Source of the DNA: Aliidiomarina shirensis
Lineage (GTDB): Bacteria; Pseudomonadota; Gammaproteobacteria; Enterobacterales; Alteromonadaceae
Length of the DNA stretch: 64,000 nucleotides
Direction: 5' to 3'
NCBI RefSeq assembly: GCF_003987345.1
Contig: NZ_PIPP01000002.1
Location: 558,001 to 622,000 of the forward strand
Shown: positions 21,861-32,175 of the stretch, piece after piece
Position numbering within the stretch: the stretch's first letter is position 1
How the letters are laid out: every line of letters starts with the position of its first letter
Made by a program: the position numbers and the translations under genes
Notes under the pieces: generated by a model
Seen by the model: only the letters and a program-made list of their open reading frames with translations
What the model was told of the DNA's origin: nothing
Database searches by the model: none

Positions 21861-22340
21861 TTACAACAGATGTTTTAATAACGCTTCCCCAATATCGCTG
21901 TATGCTGCAAGCTCAGCTAAACGCCCGCTTTCTGCAGGTCTTAATGTTATCACTAAATCGGCTTGTGGCAGGATTCCGAAACCGCGCTCAGGCCATTCCA
22001 CCAAACACAAGCTATCTGCTCCAAAGTAATCACGAATGCCCATAAATTCAAGCTCTTCCGGATCACCTAAGCGATATAAATCAAAATGATATACGCGCCA
22101 ATTCGCCAGCTCATAAGGCTCAATTAGTGTGTATGTTGGGCTTTTAACGGCGCCCTCGTGCCCCAGTGATTGAATAAAGCCGCGGCTAAAGGTAGTTTTG
22201 CCTGCCCCCAAATCACCGCGTAAATAGATAACCGCAGGCGTTACACAAGCCTTCGCAATGTTCGCGCCTAAAGCCTCCGTGGCTTGTTCATCGGCCAGTG
22301 GCAACGCCACTTGCGCTTGAACACTATTGCTATTAGTCAT
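21861..22340 (-). CDS. tsaE: tRNA threonylcarbamoyladenosine biosynthesis ATPase TsaE
   Basis: ATPase partner of the TsaB-TsaD complex that makes t6A37 on ANN-decoding tRNAs. The 159-residue protein has the P-loop GDLGAGKT at 42-49, followed by the [11 protein letters not shown] and VYHFDLYRL motifs. It overlaps nnr by 4 bp and lies 20 bp before amiB, the E. coli order. Confidence 0.97.
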   Translation of the reverse strand: MTNSNSVQAQVALPLADEQATEALGANIAKACVTPAVIYLRGDLGAGKTTFSRGFIQSLGHEGAVKSPTYTLIEPYELANWRVYHFDLYRLGDPEELEFMGIRDYFGADSLCLVEWPERGFGILPQADLVITLRPAESGRLAELAAYSDIGEALLKHLL

Positions 22341-23884
22341 ACTACATCATTCCTAGGGTTCACAAAGCGCGGAATTTCCGCAATTACATCGGTTGCTAGC
22401 ATTCCCCGGCTATGCCCCCGAGCGGCATATTCCGCCGCGAGGCTATGCACTAACACTGCTGCCTTGGCTGCCGAATCGATATTTAAGCCTAGCGCCGGTG
22501 CTTGCGCTAACAACCCGGCAATAATACCGGTTAATACATCGCCCATGCCAGCAATTGCCATCGCAGGCGTTCCATGAGTACACACGGCAGTTCCCGATGT
22601 GCCGGATATTAAACTACCCGCGCCTTTCAATACCACTGTTCCGATTAAAAGCTCTTGTAAAGTATCGCTCGCTAACCAACGGTTTTGTTCAATATCAACG
22701 ATTTGGCATTGCAATAATCGAGCTGCTTCGCCCGGATGTGGGGTAAATACATTGCCTTCCGATAAAGGCAGATCGTCGCCATCACGCAGGTTCATCGCCA
22801 GTAAATTTAAAGCATCGGCATCAATTACTGCTGGCATCGGTTTTTCTTGTGAGCGTTGGCAAAAACGTTGCCACCACTGCCGCCCCCAATGGCTTTGCCC
22901 TAAACCAGGACCTATTGCAATGACACTCGCGCGTTCAACAAGTTCATCAGCTTCTGCCGCATCCGCGTGCAAGCCTCGCACCATAAGCTCGGGTTGAATG
23001 CCAATCAAAACCTCTTGGCCCGGCTCGCAGATAACAGTTACTTTACCCGCACCGGTTCGTAACGCTGCGGTAGCGGCCAACCGAACCGCACCCGCCATCC
23101 CTGCGCTACCCCCAATTACAACAACATGGCCAAAGTTACCTTTTTGACAAACCTTTTTCCGTGGTGATAAATCATGCACTAATTGGCTTTTTTGCAACCA
23201 CCAAGCCGCAGGCTCGGTTAGTAACCTAAATTCACGTTGAATACCGAGATCAGCAAACCACAGCTGGCCAATATAATCGGCCGCCATGGCCGTTGTTAGG
23301 CCACGTTTAACGGCCACCATAGTAACCGTATGGCTTGCCACCACGGCCACGCCCATCACCACACCCGTGTTTGCGTTTAAACCGGACGGAATATCGATCG
23401 CTAACACCGGTAGCGCTGAATCATTCACCGCTTCAATACATTCGCGAATATCTCCCGAAACTTCACTATTCAAGCCAGTTCCCAGCAATGCATCCACAAT
23501 ATAATCCGGATCTTGTTCAAGCCAATCGGCCAAGGGCTCAATTTCGCCTCCCGCTTCTAGCCAACCTTGAATAGCGCGTTGGCCTTCGGCACTTTTCGGC
23601 TCGCCAATAGCAAACACACGCACGGTGTAGCCTTCGGCAATCGCCAGTTGTGCCAATACATAGCCATCGCCTCCATTATTGCCGGGCCCACACAGAACAG
23701 CGATTTCTGCATCTACCGTAATTTGCTGTTGCAAGCATTCCCATGCTGCAGCGCCTGCATGTTGCATTAACTGCCACAGATCTAACCCCGCCCGAGCTGC
23801 GGCTTCGCCTTCGAACTCAGCCACCTGTTCCGGCAAATAAAGTTGCTGTGGTATGCTGCGGGTTAACGATGTTTGCACATGCAC
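22337..23884 (-). CDS. nnr: bifunctional NAD(P)H-hydrate epimerase / ADP-dependent NAD(P)H-hydrate dehydratase
   Basis: Repairs hydrated, inactive NAD(P)H. The 515-residue protein fuses a YjeF N-terminal epimerase domain (about 1-225, with [12 protein letters not shown]) to a ribokinase-like dehydratase domain (about 240-505, with GGSAGMAGA, then [14 protein letters not shown] and the catalytic AGMGDVLTG loop). It is first in the long minus-strand series running to hfq and is divergent from queG across 106 bp. Confidence 0.96.
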   Translation of the reverse strand: MHVQTSLTRSIPQQLYLPEQVAEFEGEAAARAGLDLWQLMQHAGAAAWECLQQQITVDAEIAVLCGPGNNGGDGYVLAQLAIAEGYTVRVFAIGEPKSAEGQRAIQGWLEAGGEIEPLADWLEQDPDYIVDALLGTGLNSEVSGDIRECIEAVNDSALPVLAIDIPSGLNANTGVVMGVAVVASHTVTMVAVKRGLTTAMAADYIGQLWFADLGIQREFRLLTEPAAWWLQKSQLVHDLSPRKKVCQKGNFGHVVVIGGSAGMAGAVRLAATAALRTGAGKVTVICEPGQEVLIGIQPELMVRGLHADAAEADELVERASVIAIGPGLGQSHWGRQWWQRFCQRSQEKPMPAVIDADALNLLAMNLRDGDDLPLSEGNVFTPHPGEAARLLQCQIVDIEQNRWLASDTLQELLIGTVVLKGAGSLISGTSGTAVCTHGTPAMAIAGMGDVLTGIIAGLLAQAPALGLNIDSAAKAAVLVHSLAAEYAARGHSRGMLATDVIAEIPRFVNPRNDVV

Positions 23885-23990
23885 TTCCTTCTTGTTTTAG
23901 TTCGGCGTTTTAGTTCAGCGCCAAGTGCCAACCGAACAACCTGTGCTGACACTACTTTCTATCCACAGCATACGATAAATTGAGTACAAA

Positions 23991-25154
23991 ATGACACCTG
24001 ACTACCACGGATTAACAGAAAAAATTAAACAATGGGGCATTGACCTCGGTTTCCAGCAGGTGGGTATTAGTGATCTTGATTTGTCAGCGCATGAAGAAAA
24101 GCTGCAAGAATGGCTTGATAAGAAGTATCACGGCGACATGGATTACATGGAGCGCCACGGCATGTTGCGGGCGCGGCCAGCAGAGTTGCACCCCGGTAGC
24201 TTGCGCGCTATTTGCGTGCGCATGGATTATCTTCCCGAAGGCGCGCGTTTTGCCGCGGTATTGAAACAGCCACAGCTAGGTTATGTAAGCCGCTACGCCT
24301 TAGGCCGCGATTATCATAAAGTTCTGCGCAAGCGGTTGAAACAGCTAGGCGAAAAAATCACCAAATTCATCCAAGAAAACCGCAACGATTACGATCTTGA
24401 TGCAGATTTCCGCCCTTTCGTTGATTCTGCACCAATTCTAGAGCGCCCACTTGCCGAGAAGGCTGGGCTCGGGTGGACCGGTAAACATACATTGCTACTC
24501 GATAGTGAAGATGGCTCTTGGTTCTTCTTAGGCGAGCTATTAATCAATCTGCCGTTACCCGTTGATAAACCGCAGCCCGAGCAGTGTGGCAGTTGCACGG
24601 CTTGTATCACTATCTGCCCCACCCAAGCGATCGTTGAACCTTATGTAGTTGATGCTCGGCGCTGTATTAGTTATCTCACGATTGAACATGCGGGTGTTAT
24701 CCCTGAAGAGTTTCGTAAACCCATGGGGAACCGGATTTACGGCTGTGATGATTGCCAACTTGTTTGCCCATGGAACCGCTACGCAAAACCAACGCCGGAA
24801 ACAGATTTTCTCCCGCGGCATGAACTGCATACGCCAGATTTGCTCGAATTGTGGGCTTGGGATGAAGCGCGATTTTTACAGGAAACGGAAGGTTCTCCCA
24901 TTCGCCGTATTGGCTATGAAAAGTGGCAACGGAATTTAGCGATTGCCATGGGCAATGCGCCAACCAACGCAACCGTTATTGAGGCACTATCAGCGCGTTT
25001 AGAAACTGCCAGCGAGATGGTAAAAGTACATATTGAATGGGCTCTGGGACAACATGAGCAACACTTAAATGAGAACAACACCGAGCATAAGCATTCACGC
25101 TTAACCGAGCGCCTTATTCGTGTTGTTGAAAAAGGCCTACCGCGTGATGCTTAG
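23991..25154 (+). CDS. queG: epoxyqueuosine reductase
   Basis: Cobalamin- and iron-sulfur-dependent enzyme for the last step of queuosine synthesis in tRNA. The 387-residue protein has an N-terminal cobalamin-binding region and the substrate Asp region RPFVDSAPILERPLAEKAG. Two 4Fe-4S motifs follow: CGSCTACITICP and CDDCQLVCPWN. It is divergent from nnr as in E. coli. Its TAG stop shares the tetranucleotide TTAG with the TAA stop of yheV on the other strand. Confidence 0.96.
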   Translation: MTPDYHGLTEKIKQWGIDLGFQQVGISDLDLSAHEEKLQEWLDKKYHGDMDYMERHGMLRARPAELHPGSLRAICVRMDYLPEGARFAAVLKQPQLGYVSRYALGRDYHKVLRKRLKQLGEKITKFIQENRNDYDLDADFRPFVDSAPILERPLAEKAGLGWTGKHTLLLDSEDGSWFFLGELLINLPLPVDKPQPEQCGSCTACITICPTQAIVEPYVVDARRCISYLTIEHAGVIPEEFRKPMGNRIYGCDDCQLVCPWNRYAKPTPETDFLPRHELHTPDLLELWAWDEARFLQETEGSPIRRIGYEKWQRNLAIAMGNAPTNATVIEALSARLETASEMVKVHIEWALGQHEQHLNENNTEHKHSRLTERLIRVVEKGLPRDA

Positions 25155-25357
25155 GGTTTAAACACGCCAATAACCTGATCGCGCGATACATTCGAAGATT
25201 TTTCTTCGCTTTGCATATCCGCTTCGCTCATATTGTAATCGCACTCCACACACTGTGCGTGTTCTTGCCCATCTTCCGTAAACACCATCAATGAATCTTG
25301 GGCTTTGCAATGCGGGCATGTAGCACCTGCGATAAATCGCTTTTTCGTGCGGCTCAT
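25151..25357 (-). CDS. yheV: YheV-like zinc-ribbon protein
   Basis: 68-residue protein with paired CxxC motifs (CPHC near 14-17 and CVEC near 36-39), typical of the YheV/DUF2387 family of putative metal-binding proteins. Function unknown. It is convergent with queG with a 4-bp overlap of stop codons. Confidence 0.85.
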   Translation of the reverse strand: MSRTKKRFIAGATCPHCKAQDSLMVFTEDGQEHAQCVECDYNMSEADMQSEEKSSNVSRDQVIGVFKP

Positions 25358-25465
25358 AAATATTCCTGTTCTCTATTTTAGTGACTATTTCTACTACTGC
25401 GTTGAATACCGAACTGCGGTATCATACAGGCGTTTTTTACCCCAAAATTTGGATATCTAGTAGTT

Positions 25466-27364
25466 ATGATTCAAGCCGATAACCTAAGCCTCATTCGTGG
25501 CGGCCAACAACTGCTCAAAGAAGCACAGTTTAGCATTTTTCCCGGCCAACGTATTGGCTTAGTTGGCGCGAATGGCTCTGGAAAATCGTCTTTGTTTGCG
25601 TTAATTCGTGGTGAATTGAAGGAAGATGATGGCCAAATTCATATTCCCAGTGGCTGGCGTATTTCTAGTGTAGCGCAAGAAACACCTGCACTTGATATAC
25701 CCGCGCGCGCTTATGTAATTAGCGGCGATGCAGAGTATACGCAAATTAAAGCGGAACTGGATGAAGCCGAAGCAAAAGCTGACGGAAATGCTATTGCTAG
25801 CTTGCACGGCCGCCTTGATGCAATCGGCGGTTATCATATAGAAGCGCGAGCGGCGATGTTACTCGCCGGCTTAGGCTTTACGCAGGAACAACTTGATGCG
25901 CCAGTGAAAAGCTTCTCCGGTGGTTGGCGAATGCGGTTGAATTTAGCGCAAGCACTGATAGCGCGTTCTGATTTATTACTACTCGATGAACCCACGAACC
26001 ACTTGGATCTTGATGCAATCGTTTGGCTAGAAAGCTGGCTAAAACGATTTGAAGGCACAGTAATTGTAATTTCCCATGACCGTGATTTCATTGATGCGGT
26101 AGTTACGCACATTATCCATATTGAACGTAAATCAACATTTTCATACAGTGGTGATTACACTAGCTTTCAGCGCCAGCGCAGTGAACGGCGAGCTCAACAG
26201 CAGCAGCAATATGCAAAAGAGCAAGCTCAACGAACACACCTGCAAAGCTTCGTAGACCGCTTTCGCGCACAAGCAACTAAGGCAAGGCAAGCGCAAAGCC
26301 GGTTAAAGGCACTAGAAAAACTAACAGCAACGGCGCCGTTGGGTGATCAGGAGCCCTTTGATTTGAGCTTCCCGGAGCCCTCAAAGCTGCCCAACCCACT
26401 GATTCAGCTTGATAATATTCAAGCAGGTTACGGCGATGTTACGATATTACGCAAAATCCACCTTAACTTAGTACCTGGTAGCCGTATCGGTTTGCTTGGC
26501 CGCAATGGCGCAGGTAAATCAACGCTCATGAAAATGCTTGCAGGTGAGTTGCCCCCACAGCATGGTGTGCGGCAAGTAAGTGCGGGCTTAGTAATTGGCT
26601 ACTTTGCGCAACATCAGCTCGATACCTTGAGTTTGCAAGACCACGCTATCGCCCATTTATACCGCATCGACCGCAAGGCGCCAGAGCAGGCATTGCGCGA
26701 TTACCTTGGCCGCTTCGGCTTCACTGGTGATCGCGCCTACGATCCTGTGGGGCCTTTTTCAGGTGGCGAAAAAGCTCGCTTGGTGTTAGCGCTCCTCATT
26801 TACCAAAAGCCGAATTTACTATTACTCGATGAGCCCACAAACCACCTTGATTTAGATATGCGTGAGGCCTTGGTAAGCGCTTTACAAGAGTTTAGTGGCG
26901 CGATGGTTATCGTTTCCCATGATCGGCACTTCCTGCGGGCTACCGTTGATGATTACTACTTGGTAGCAAATGGAGAATCAGCTGCATTTAAAGGTGATCT
27001 CGATGATTATTCGCGTTGGTTGGAGCAACAAGCCGCCGCACAAAAAGCGTTAGATACTACTGATAACAGTGAAAACCCAGATTCGGCTCAGAATAAGAAA
27101 GCGCAACGCCAAGCTGCGGCGCAACAACGGCAGCAGCTTAAACCGCTTCGCGATAAATTGAAAAAAGCCGAATTAGCGATGGAAAAAGCAGAGCTGCGTT
27201 TGCGTGAACTGGAAGCGAAGTTAGCCGATACGGATTTGTATCAAGCCAGCCAAAAAGACGAACTAACCAAAGTTCTGCAAGAGCAAGCAAAAGTGAAAGC
27301 CACCCTTGAAACCGTTGAAAGTGAATGGTTTGAAATCAGTGAACAATTAGCTGAGTTAGAATAA
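25466..27364 (+). CDS. yheS: ABC-F ribosomal ATPase YheS
   Basis: Cytoplasmic ABC-F protein with two nucleotide-binding domains and no membrane part; family members act at the ribosomal E site to relieve stalling. The 632-residue protein has Walker A GANGSGKSS and GRNGAGKST, signatures FSGGWRMRLN and FSGGEKARLV, and Walker B LLLLDEPTNHLDLD twice. A charged inter-domain linker and a coiled-coil tail (about 530-632) follow. Both catalytic Glu residues are present. Confidence 0.95.
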   Translation: MIQADNLSLIRGGQQLLKEAQFSIFPGQRIGLVGANGSGKSSLFALIRGELKEDDGQIHIPSGWRISSVAQETPALDIPARAYVISGDAEYTQIKAELDEAEAKADGNAIASLHGRLDAIGGYHIEARAAMLLAGLGFTQEQLDAPVKSFSGGWRMRLNLAQALIARSDLLLLDEPTNHLDLDAIVWLESWLKRFEGTVIVISHDRDFIDAVVTHIIHIERKSTFSYSGDYTSFQRQRSERRAQQQQQYAKEQAQRTHLQSFVDRFRAQATKARQAQSRLKALEKLTATAPLGDQEPFDLSFPEPSKLPNPLIQLDNIQAGYGDVTILRKIHLNLVPGSRIGLLGRNGAGKSTLMKMLAGELPPQHGVRQVSAGLVIGYFAQHQLDTLSLQDHAIAHLYRIDRKAPEQALRDYLGRFGFTGDRAYDPVGPFSGGEKARLVLALLIYQKPNLLLLDEPTNHLDLDMREALVSALQEFSGAMVIVSHDRHFLRATVDDYYLVANGESAAFKGDLDDYSRWLEQQAAAQKALDTTDNSENPDSAQNKKAQRQAAAQQRQQLKPLRDKLKKAELAMEKAELRLRELEAKLADTDLYQASQKDELTKVLQEQAKVKATLETVESEWFEISEQLAELE

Positions 27365-27382
27365 CTTCACCATGAGATACAA

Positions 27383-27408
27383 AAAAGCCCGCTACATAGC
27401 GGGCTTTT
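27383..27408. terminator. bidirectional rho-independent terminator
   Basis: An 11-bp stem (AAAAGCCCGCT / AGCGGGCTTTT) with a 4-nt loop has T-runs in both directions. It lies between the convergent yheS and M16 protease genes. Confidence 0.93.
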
Positions 27409-27424
27409 GCGTACTCAGTAGCAA

Positions 27425-30322
27425 TTACTGTTGTGATTCACTCCAAGAAGTGAAATCTTCAATTACTAATTCATTTTCAATAGAACCGAAATCTTCTTCA
27501 GCAAATTTGGTGCCACGCATTTGAATCAAAACGCGAGTACCTTCACCATCGACGATTAGCGATTTATAAAATGCTTGCACATCAGCCAAGCTAAGTGCAC
27601 GCAATGCTTCTGCCATACGTTCTTGAGTATCAAAGCTATAACGCTCATTTGCCCAATCACCACTGTAACGGCCCGCTTCTTGGCCAAGTGTTTGCGGTGG
27701 CTGCAGCAAATCGGTAAGCGCACTGGTACGAACCTGAGCAAACTCGTCTTCAGTTAACTCTTCTAAGCGCGTTGCATAATCACTACTGAACTTATTAAAG
27801 CGCTCAAGCAAGCCTGCAGGGCCACGCACCGGGCTTTGAATATAGAAACCTACACCTGAGTAATCATCTAGGTTAATCCGCGTAGCACCCACGGCATAGC
27901 CAAGTTGATCTTCAGTACGCAATTCAGTGAAGAAGCGATTGTGCATTAACTCTGATAACAGCCAAGCTTTCGCACGCGAATCGAGGTTATCTTCAGGGCT
28001 CAACCACACATCTAAAATGGCTGCGTCTTCCAGAGTAAGATTATCATTCCAAGTTAAACGCAACTCATCGGTTGGTTCTACGATTGGTGCACTGCGGTAT
28101 TCCGCTTCGGCATCAACACCAACCAACTCAGCAACTTTACGTGTTAACGCTACTGCATCAGCATCGCTGTAATTACCAAATGCAAAGGTACGAATTACGT
28201 TACCTTGCAATAATTGATCACGCATAGCGATAACCAACTCTTGGTCTACTTCTGCTAGAGCGGCCAACTGGTCCTGGTAGCTTGCAGAAGGCAAACGCAT
28301 GATTTGATTAAACGCTGGGAACAATTGCTGCATTGGGAACTGCAAACGTTGGTTCTGGATGCTACGGCGTAAACGATCAACCGATTGAGCAATCGCATTG
28401 CTTGATGGTTCAAACTCAGCAAAGCTAGTAATTACCCGTTCCGCAAGTTGCGCTTGTTTATCGTTAAAACCAGAAAGGCGAAGCGTTAAGCCGTTTCCAG
28501 CCGACAAGCCAAATCCGGTTCCCGCAATCGATGCTTCACGCGAGAGTGCTTGCTGCGATAAACCAAACGTATCCATTAACACTTGAACCGCAACTTGCTC
28601 TTGAATTGAACGTTCAAAAGTAGGCTGGAACATGCGAACGGTTACTTCGGCACGCGGCTCTGCAAAACGATCGCTTCGCTTCAACCAAACTGAAATCCCA
28701 GGTTCATCGAGAAGTTGCTGCGGTTTGCTATGCACTTCTTCAGCAACCAAGCTCAAATCTTCAGGAAATAAGGTGTTCGCTGAAGGTAAAGAAACCACGT
28801 AATCTTGCGCGGCTACACGCCAATTCGCGTAATCTTCGTCAGTAATTGGCTTCACGCTATAGTTACCATCGAAGTAGTACATTGATTGATCAGTTTCTTC
28901 TTGCGGCGATACATACCATACGCGAAGGTTGTCGGTGGTAAGTTGCGCCAGCACGCGATCTACTTTTTCAGCGTCGTAATCTTCTAAACGATATGCATGA
29001 TCAATAACATGATTAAACGGGTAGTAAAGAAGGTTTGAAGCCAACGACGTTGCATAATTAAATGCACCCGTACGGCGTAAGAACGTAAACTCATTGTTTA
29101 GAACAGTAGCCAATTCAGCGTGATATTTCTCATCAACACCTTCTGCGCGAATCTGTTCGATATAGTGCAACAACACACCAATGATGGTATCGCGATGCTC
29201 CATACCAGCTTCCGTAAGGGTTACCGCGATTTGGAATCGACCCGCATTACCGTATGAGTTGGCGCTAGCACCAGCCCCTAGGCCTTCGATCCAGCCTAAC
29301 TCACGAAATAAAGCCGCAGGTGTGCCCGGCATTTCTGAGTTAATCAGGTGCGCAACCAAACGATTTGGTTTTGCGAGGTAATCTTCCATGTTGTTTTCAA
29401 TTGTGAAATCAAGCATTACTTGACGCATTTCCATTTGCGGCTTGTAGAAGATTTTTTGTTGTAACTGCGCAGGCGTAGCTGCAGGCACAGAAATTTCTGG
29501 TACTTCAGCATTATGATTTGGAATCTCTGAAAACGCTTCTCGAGCAAGCATCTCTAGTTCATCTAATGAACGATTGCTTACAATACTCGCAGTCATCAGA
29601 TTCGCTGAGTAATACTGCTCATAGAATGCCAGCATTTCTTCGTGTAACTTGCTGTTTTCTTTATCCGATAACGTTTCGTTGTTACCGATACGGAAACGCG
29701 CAATTGGGTGCTCTGGATTCATTAAGATATTGTTCAGAGAGAACAAGATGTAACCATCAGAGGCTCGGCGCATGGACCACTCAGAATCCACCGCGTTAAC
29801 TTCTTTTTCAGCATATTCAGGATAGAACTTAGGTGCTTTAAAGAAATCAGCGAAGCGATCTAATGCCTCTGGTAGCGCATCGTTGTTCACTTCCAACATA
29901 TAGTTGGTGTGATCATCAGCGGTATAAGCATTATGCATACCGCCGTTGCGCGACATGAAATCGCCATACTCGTCTGGATCTGGGTATTTCTCCGTACCCA
30001 AAAACAGCATATGCTCGAGATAATGAGCGAGCCCTAATTGTTCATCAGGATTTTGCATGCTACCGGCATAAACTGCTAAGGCTGCACCTGATTTTTCAGC
30101 TTCCGAATCGCTAACGAGCACGATACGTAAACCGTTATCGAGTTCTAACGCACGATATTCGCGAGCATCATTCGGACTAATGTGAATGGTTAGTGGGTCA
30201 ACAGCGGCTTGCTCTGGCGCTGGCGAAGGTTGGCAAGCTGCAAGCAGCATAGTGGCCGATGCTACAATAGCAAGGGCTCGAACCGTTTTAGAAGCAGCAG
30301 AAGCTGCATTTCGCACAAACAT
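27425..30322 (-). CDS. M16 family zinc metalloprotease, pitrilysin/insulinase type, predicted lipoprotein
   Basis: 965-residue peptidase of the pitrilysin class. The inverted zinc motif HYLEH is at 100-104, and the distal Glu is probably E183 in NAVDSEW. The second, inactive half carries the LLSELMHNRFF and RTEDQLGYAV motifs that close the chamber. The N-terminus is a lipoprotein signal with lipobox LLAAC (Cys30), followed by Gln, which predicts an outer-membrane anchor rather than a soluble periplasmic enzyme like E. coli pitrilysin. Divergent from yheU across 166 bp. Confidence 0.92.
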   Translation of the reverse strand: MFVRNAASAASKTVRALAIVASATMLLAACQPSPAPEQAAVDPLTIHISPNDAREYRALELDNGLRIVLVSDSEAEKSGAALAVYAGSMQNPDEQLGLAHYLEHMLFLGTEKYPDPDEYGDFMSRNGGMHNAYTADDHTNYMLEVNNDALPEALDRFADFFKAPKFYPEYAEKEVNAVDSEWSMRRASDGYILFSLNNILMNPEHPIARFRIGNNETLSDKENSKLHEEMLAFYEQYYSANLMTASIVSNRSLDELEMLAREAFSEIPNHNAEVPEISVPAATPAQLQQKIFYKPQMEMRQVMLDFTIENNMEDYLAKPNRLVAHLINSEMPGTPAALFRELGWIEGLGAGASANSYGNAGRFQIAVTLTEAGMEHRDTIIGVLLHYIEQIRAEGVDEKYHAELATVLNNEFTFLRRTGAFNYATSLASNLLYYPFNHVIDHAYRLEDYDAEKVDRVLAQLTTDNLRVWYVSPQEETDQSMYYFDGNYSVKPITDEDYANWRVAAQDYVVSLPSANTLFPEDLSLVAEEVHSKPQQLLDEPGISVWLKRSDRFAEPRAEVTVRMFQPTFERSIQEQVAVQVLMDTFGLSQQALSREASIAGTGFGLSAGNGLTLRLSGFNDKQAQLAERVITSFAEFEPSSNAIAQSVDRLRRSIQNQRLQFPMQQLFPAFNQIMRLPSASYQDQLAALAEVDQELVIAMRDQLLQGNVIRTFAFGNYSDADAVALTRKVAELVGVDAEAEYRSAPIVEPTDELRLTWNDNLTLEDAAILDVWLSPEDNLDSRAKAWLLSELMHNRFFTELRTEDQLGYAVGATRINLDDYSGVGFYIQSPVRGPAGLLERFNKFSSDYATRLEELTEDEFAQVRTSALTDLLQPPQTLGQEAGRYSGDWANERYSFDTQERMAEALRALSLADVQAFYKSLIVDGEGTRVLIQMRGTKFAEEDFGSIENELVIEDFTSWSESQQ

Positions 30323-30488
30323 GAGGTGTTCCTGTATTGTTGTTAATATAAAACATTACACTTAGGTATTTGTTATTATTCTGCTCTCAAGCGAAAGAAG
30401 CAATACGTAGCTCAAGTATAAGCCACTTTAATTGTAAACGAATGTGATCCATCCCTTTAAAAGCACGAATAAGAACCTTAGGTAAACC

Positions 30489-30698
30489 ATGAAAATTCCT
30501 TATCAAGAAATCGATCCAGAAACCTTAGAGCAATTAATACAGTTTTTCGTTTTACGTGAAGGCACCGATTACGGTGAAGAAGAGCGTAGTTTGGAAGAAA
30601 AAGTAGCCGATGTGCGGAAACAACTTGAGAATGGCGAGGCTATTATAGTTTATTCCGAGCTGCACGAATCGGTGAATATCGTACCGGCAACAAACTAG
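30489..30698 (+). CDS. yheU: YheU family protein (UPF0270)
   Basis: 69-residue acidic protein beginning [17 protein letters not shown], characteristic of the conserved YheU family. No function is established. It is a single-gene unit convergent with cysQ, ending 10 bp from it. Confidence 0.88.
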   Translation: MKIPYQEIDPETLEQLIQFFVLREGTDYGEEERSLEEKVADVRKQLENGEAIIVYSELHESVNIVPATN

Positions 30699-30708
30699 GA
30701 TATAGCGG

Positions 30709-31527
30709 TTAACCGGTTGCTTTCGCTGGAAACACTCGCTGCCAATCAATGGCCGGATCACCTAACACCAGAAAATCAGGGTTTCCTGTGTCTGAACTCT
30801 GGTTATAACTCAATGGCTGAAAGTGAGTATTTACTAACGTCCCGCCTGCTTCATCGATCAATACCTCTGCCGCGCCCGTATCCCATTCTCCCGTTGGCCC
30901 AATACGCATAAACACATCAGCACTGCCCTCAGCAACAAGCGCTGATTTTAATGCACAGCTACCGGTATGTATCACTTCAATAGGTTGCTTGGAACGGTAA
31001 CGATCTAGAATTTTCTCTTTCGGCTGCCTGCGGCTCAATGCTACTACGATTGGATCCGTTGCTGGATTTTTTAACTTGCGAACGTGAATTTGGTTGCTCC
31101 CGGCACCATCATTCCGGAATGCGCCGTGCCCACGTACCGCATAATACAAACGCTGCTCCGTCGGCCAAGCAATCATCCCTAACACCGGCACGCCACTTTC
31201 AATTAAAGCAATACTCACAGCAAAATCACCGCTACCAGCAACAAACTCTTGGGTACCATCTAGCGGATCAACCAGCCAATAACGTTGCCAATTTCGGCGC
31301 ACTTGCCATGGTTGGATTGCTTCTTCGGAAAGCACTGGAAAATCCGGCGTTAGTTGCTGCAATCGCTTTACGAGCAGATCGCTTGCCGCATAATCTACCG
31401 TCGTTACCGGTGAATCATCGGGTTTTTCGTAGGTTTTAAAATTACCCTTCTGGTAATACTGCAAAATCAATTCAGCGGTTTCTAAAGCAATATCACTGAG
31501 TGGCGTTATGAGCTTACTGTATTCCAT
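30709..31527 (-). CDS. cysQ: 3'(2'),5'-bisphosphate nucleotidase CysQ
   Basis: Removes the 3' phosphate from PAP(S), recycling the by-product of sulfate assimilation. The 272-residue protein of the inositol monophosphatase fold has metal-binding motifs PVLSEE and LVDPLDGTQEF, followed by GEWDTGAAEVLIDEAGG. It lies 11 bp downstream of nudE and is probably cotranscribed. Confidence 0.94.
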   Translation of the reverse strand: MEYSKLITPLSDIALETAELILQYYQKGNFKTYEKPDDSPVTTVDYAASDLLVKRLQQLTPDFPVLSEEAIQPWQVRRNWQRYWLVDPLDGTQEFVAGSGDFAVSIALIESGVPVLGMIAWPTEQRLYYAVRGHGAFRNDGAGSNQIHVRKLKNPATDPIVVALSRRQPKEKILDRYRSKQPIEVIHTGSCALKSALVAEGSADVFMRIGPTGEWDTGAAEVLIDEAGGTLVNTHFQPLSYNQSSDTGNPDFLVLGDPAIDWQRVFPAKATG

Positions 31528-31538
31528 GCGCTTGGTTC

Positions 31539-32111
31539 CTATTTACTTTGCTGTGAACGCCAACGCTGCATCAATAATAAAGCGGCAACACTGCGCGCTT
31601 CGGTAAAATCAGGTTGAGCAAGCAATTCATCAACGGCATCAATTGGCCAAGGTACAAGCTCTAACGGTTCTGGTTCATCACCTTCTAACTTTTCTGCAAA
31701 TAGCCCCTCGCCGATGAACAGTGTCATGTTTGCGGAAAAAAAGGCCGGCGCCATGCTCACTGATTTCATAAGCGTAAAGTGCTTCGCTCCGTAGCCAATT
31801 TCTTCTTTCAACTCTCGCTGAGCGGCTTGTTCCGGTGTTTCACCAGGGTCAATTAAACCTTTGGGGAAGCCAAGTTGATAGTTGTGCAGCCCGGCTGCAT
31901 ACTCACGTACGAGCAACATAGTATTTTCGTCGAGTAACGGCACAACTAAAACAGCGCCGCGGCCACTGCCCTGCATGCGTTCATATTGGCGTAACTCACC
32001 ATTACTAAACTTTAAATCAATCGCCTCAATGCGCAGCAGCCTACTTTTCGCTACAATCTGTCGCGAGAGAATGACGGGAACTTGCTTTTCTTGCATAGGT
32101 TTAGAAGACAT
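31539..32111 (-). CDS. nudE: ADP compounds hydrolase NudE
   Basis: Nudix enzyme that hydrolyses ADP-ribose, Ap3A and NADH. The Nudix box is complete (GLIDPGETPEQAAQRELKEE). The REYAAGLHNYQLGFPKG and LEGDEPEPL segments match NudE specifically. I start at ATG 32109-32111 (MSSKPMQEKQ; 190 residues), which fits the E. coli N-terminus best. An in-frame ATG at 32147 would add 12 residues. Neither has a good ribosome-binding site. Divergent from yrfG. Confidence 0.9.
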   Translation of the reverse strand: MSSKPMQEKQVPVILSRQIVAKSRLLRIEAIDLKFSNGELRQYERMQGSGRGAVLVVPLLDENTMLLVREYAAGLHNYQLGFPKGLIDPGETPEQAAQRELKEEIGYGAKHFTLMKSVSMAPAFFSANMTLFIGEGLFAEKLEGDEPEPLELVPWPIDAVDELLAQPDFTEARSVAALLLMQRWRSQQSK

Positions 32112-32175
32112 GCAGATACCAAAAGTAGTTTCGAACTCATTAACCATACTACGAACTTAAGGAAGGGAAAAGCCC

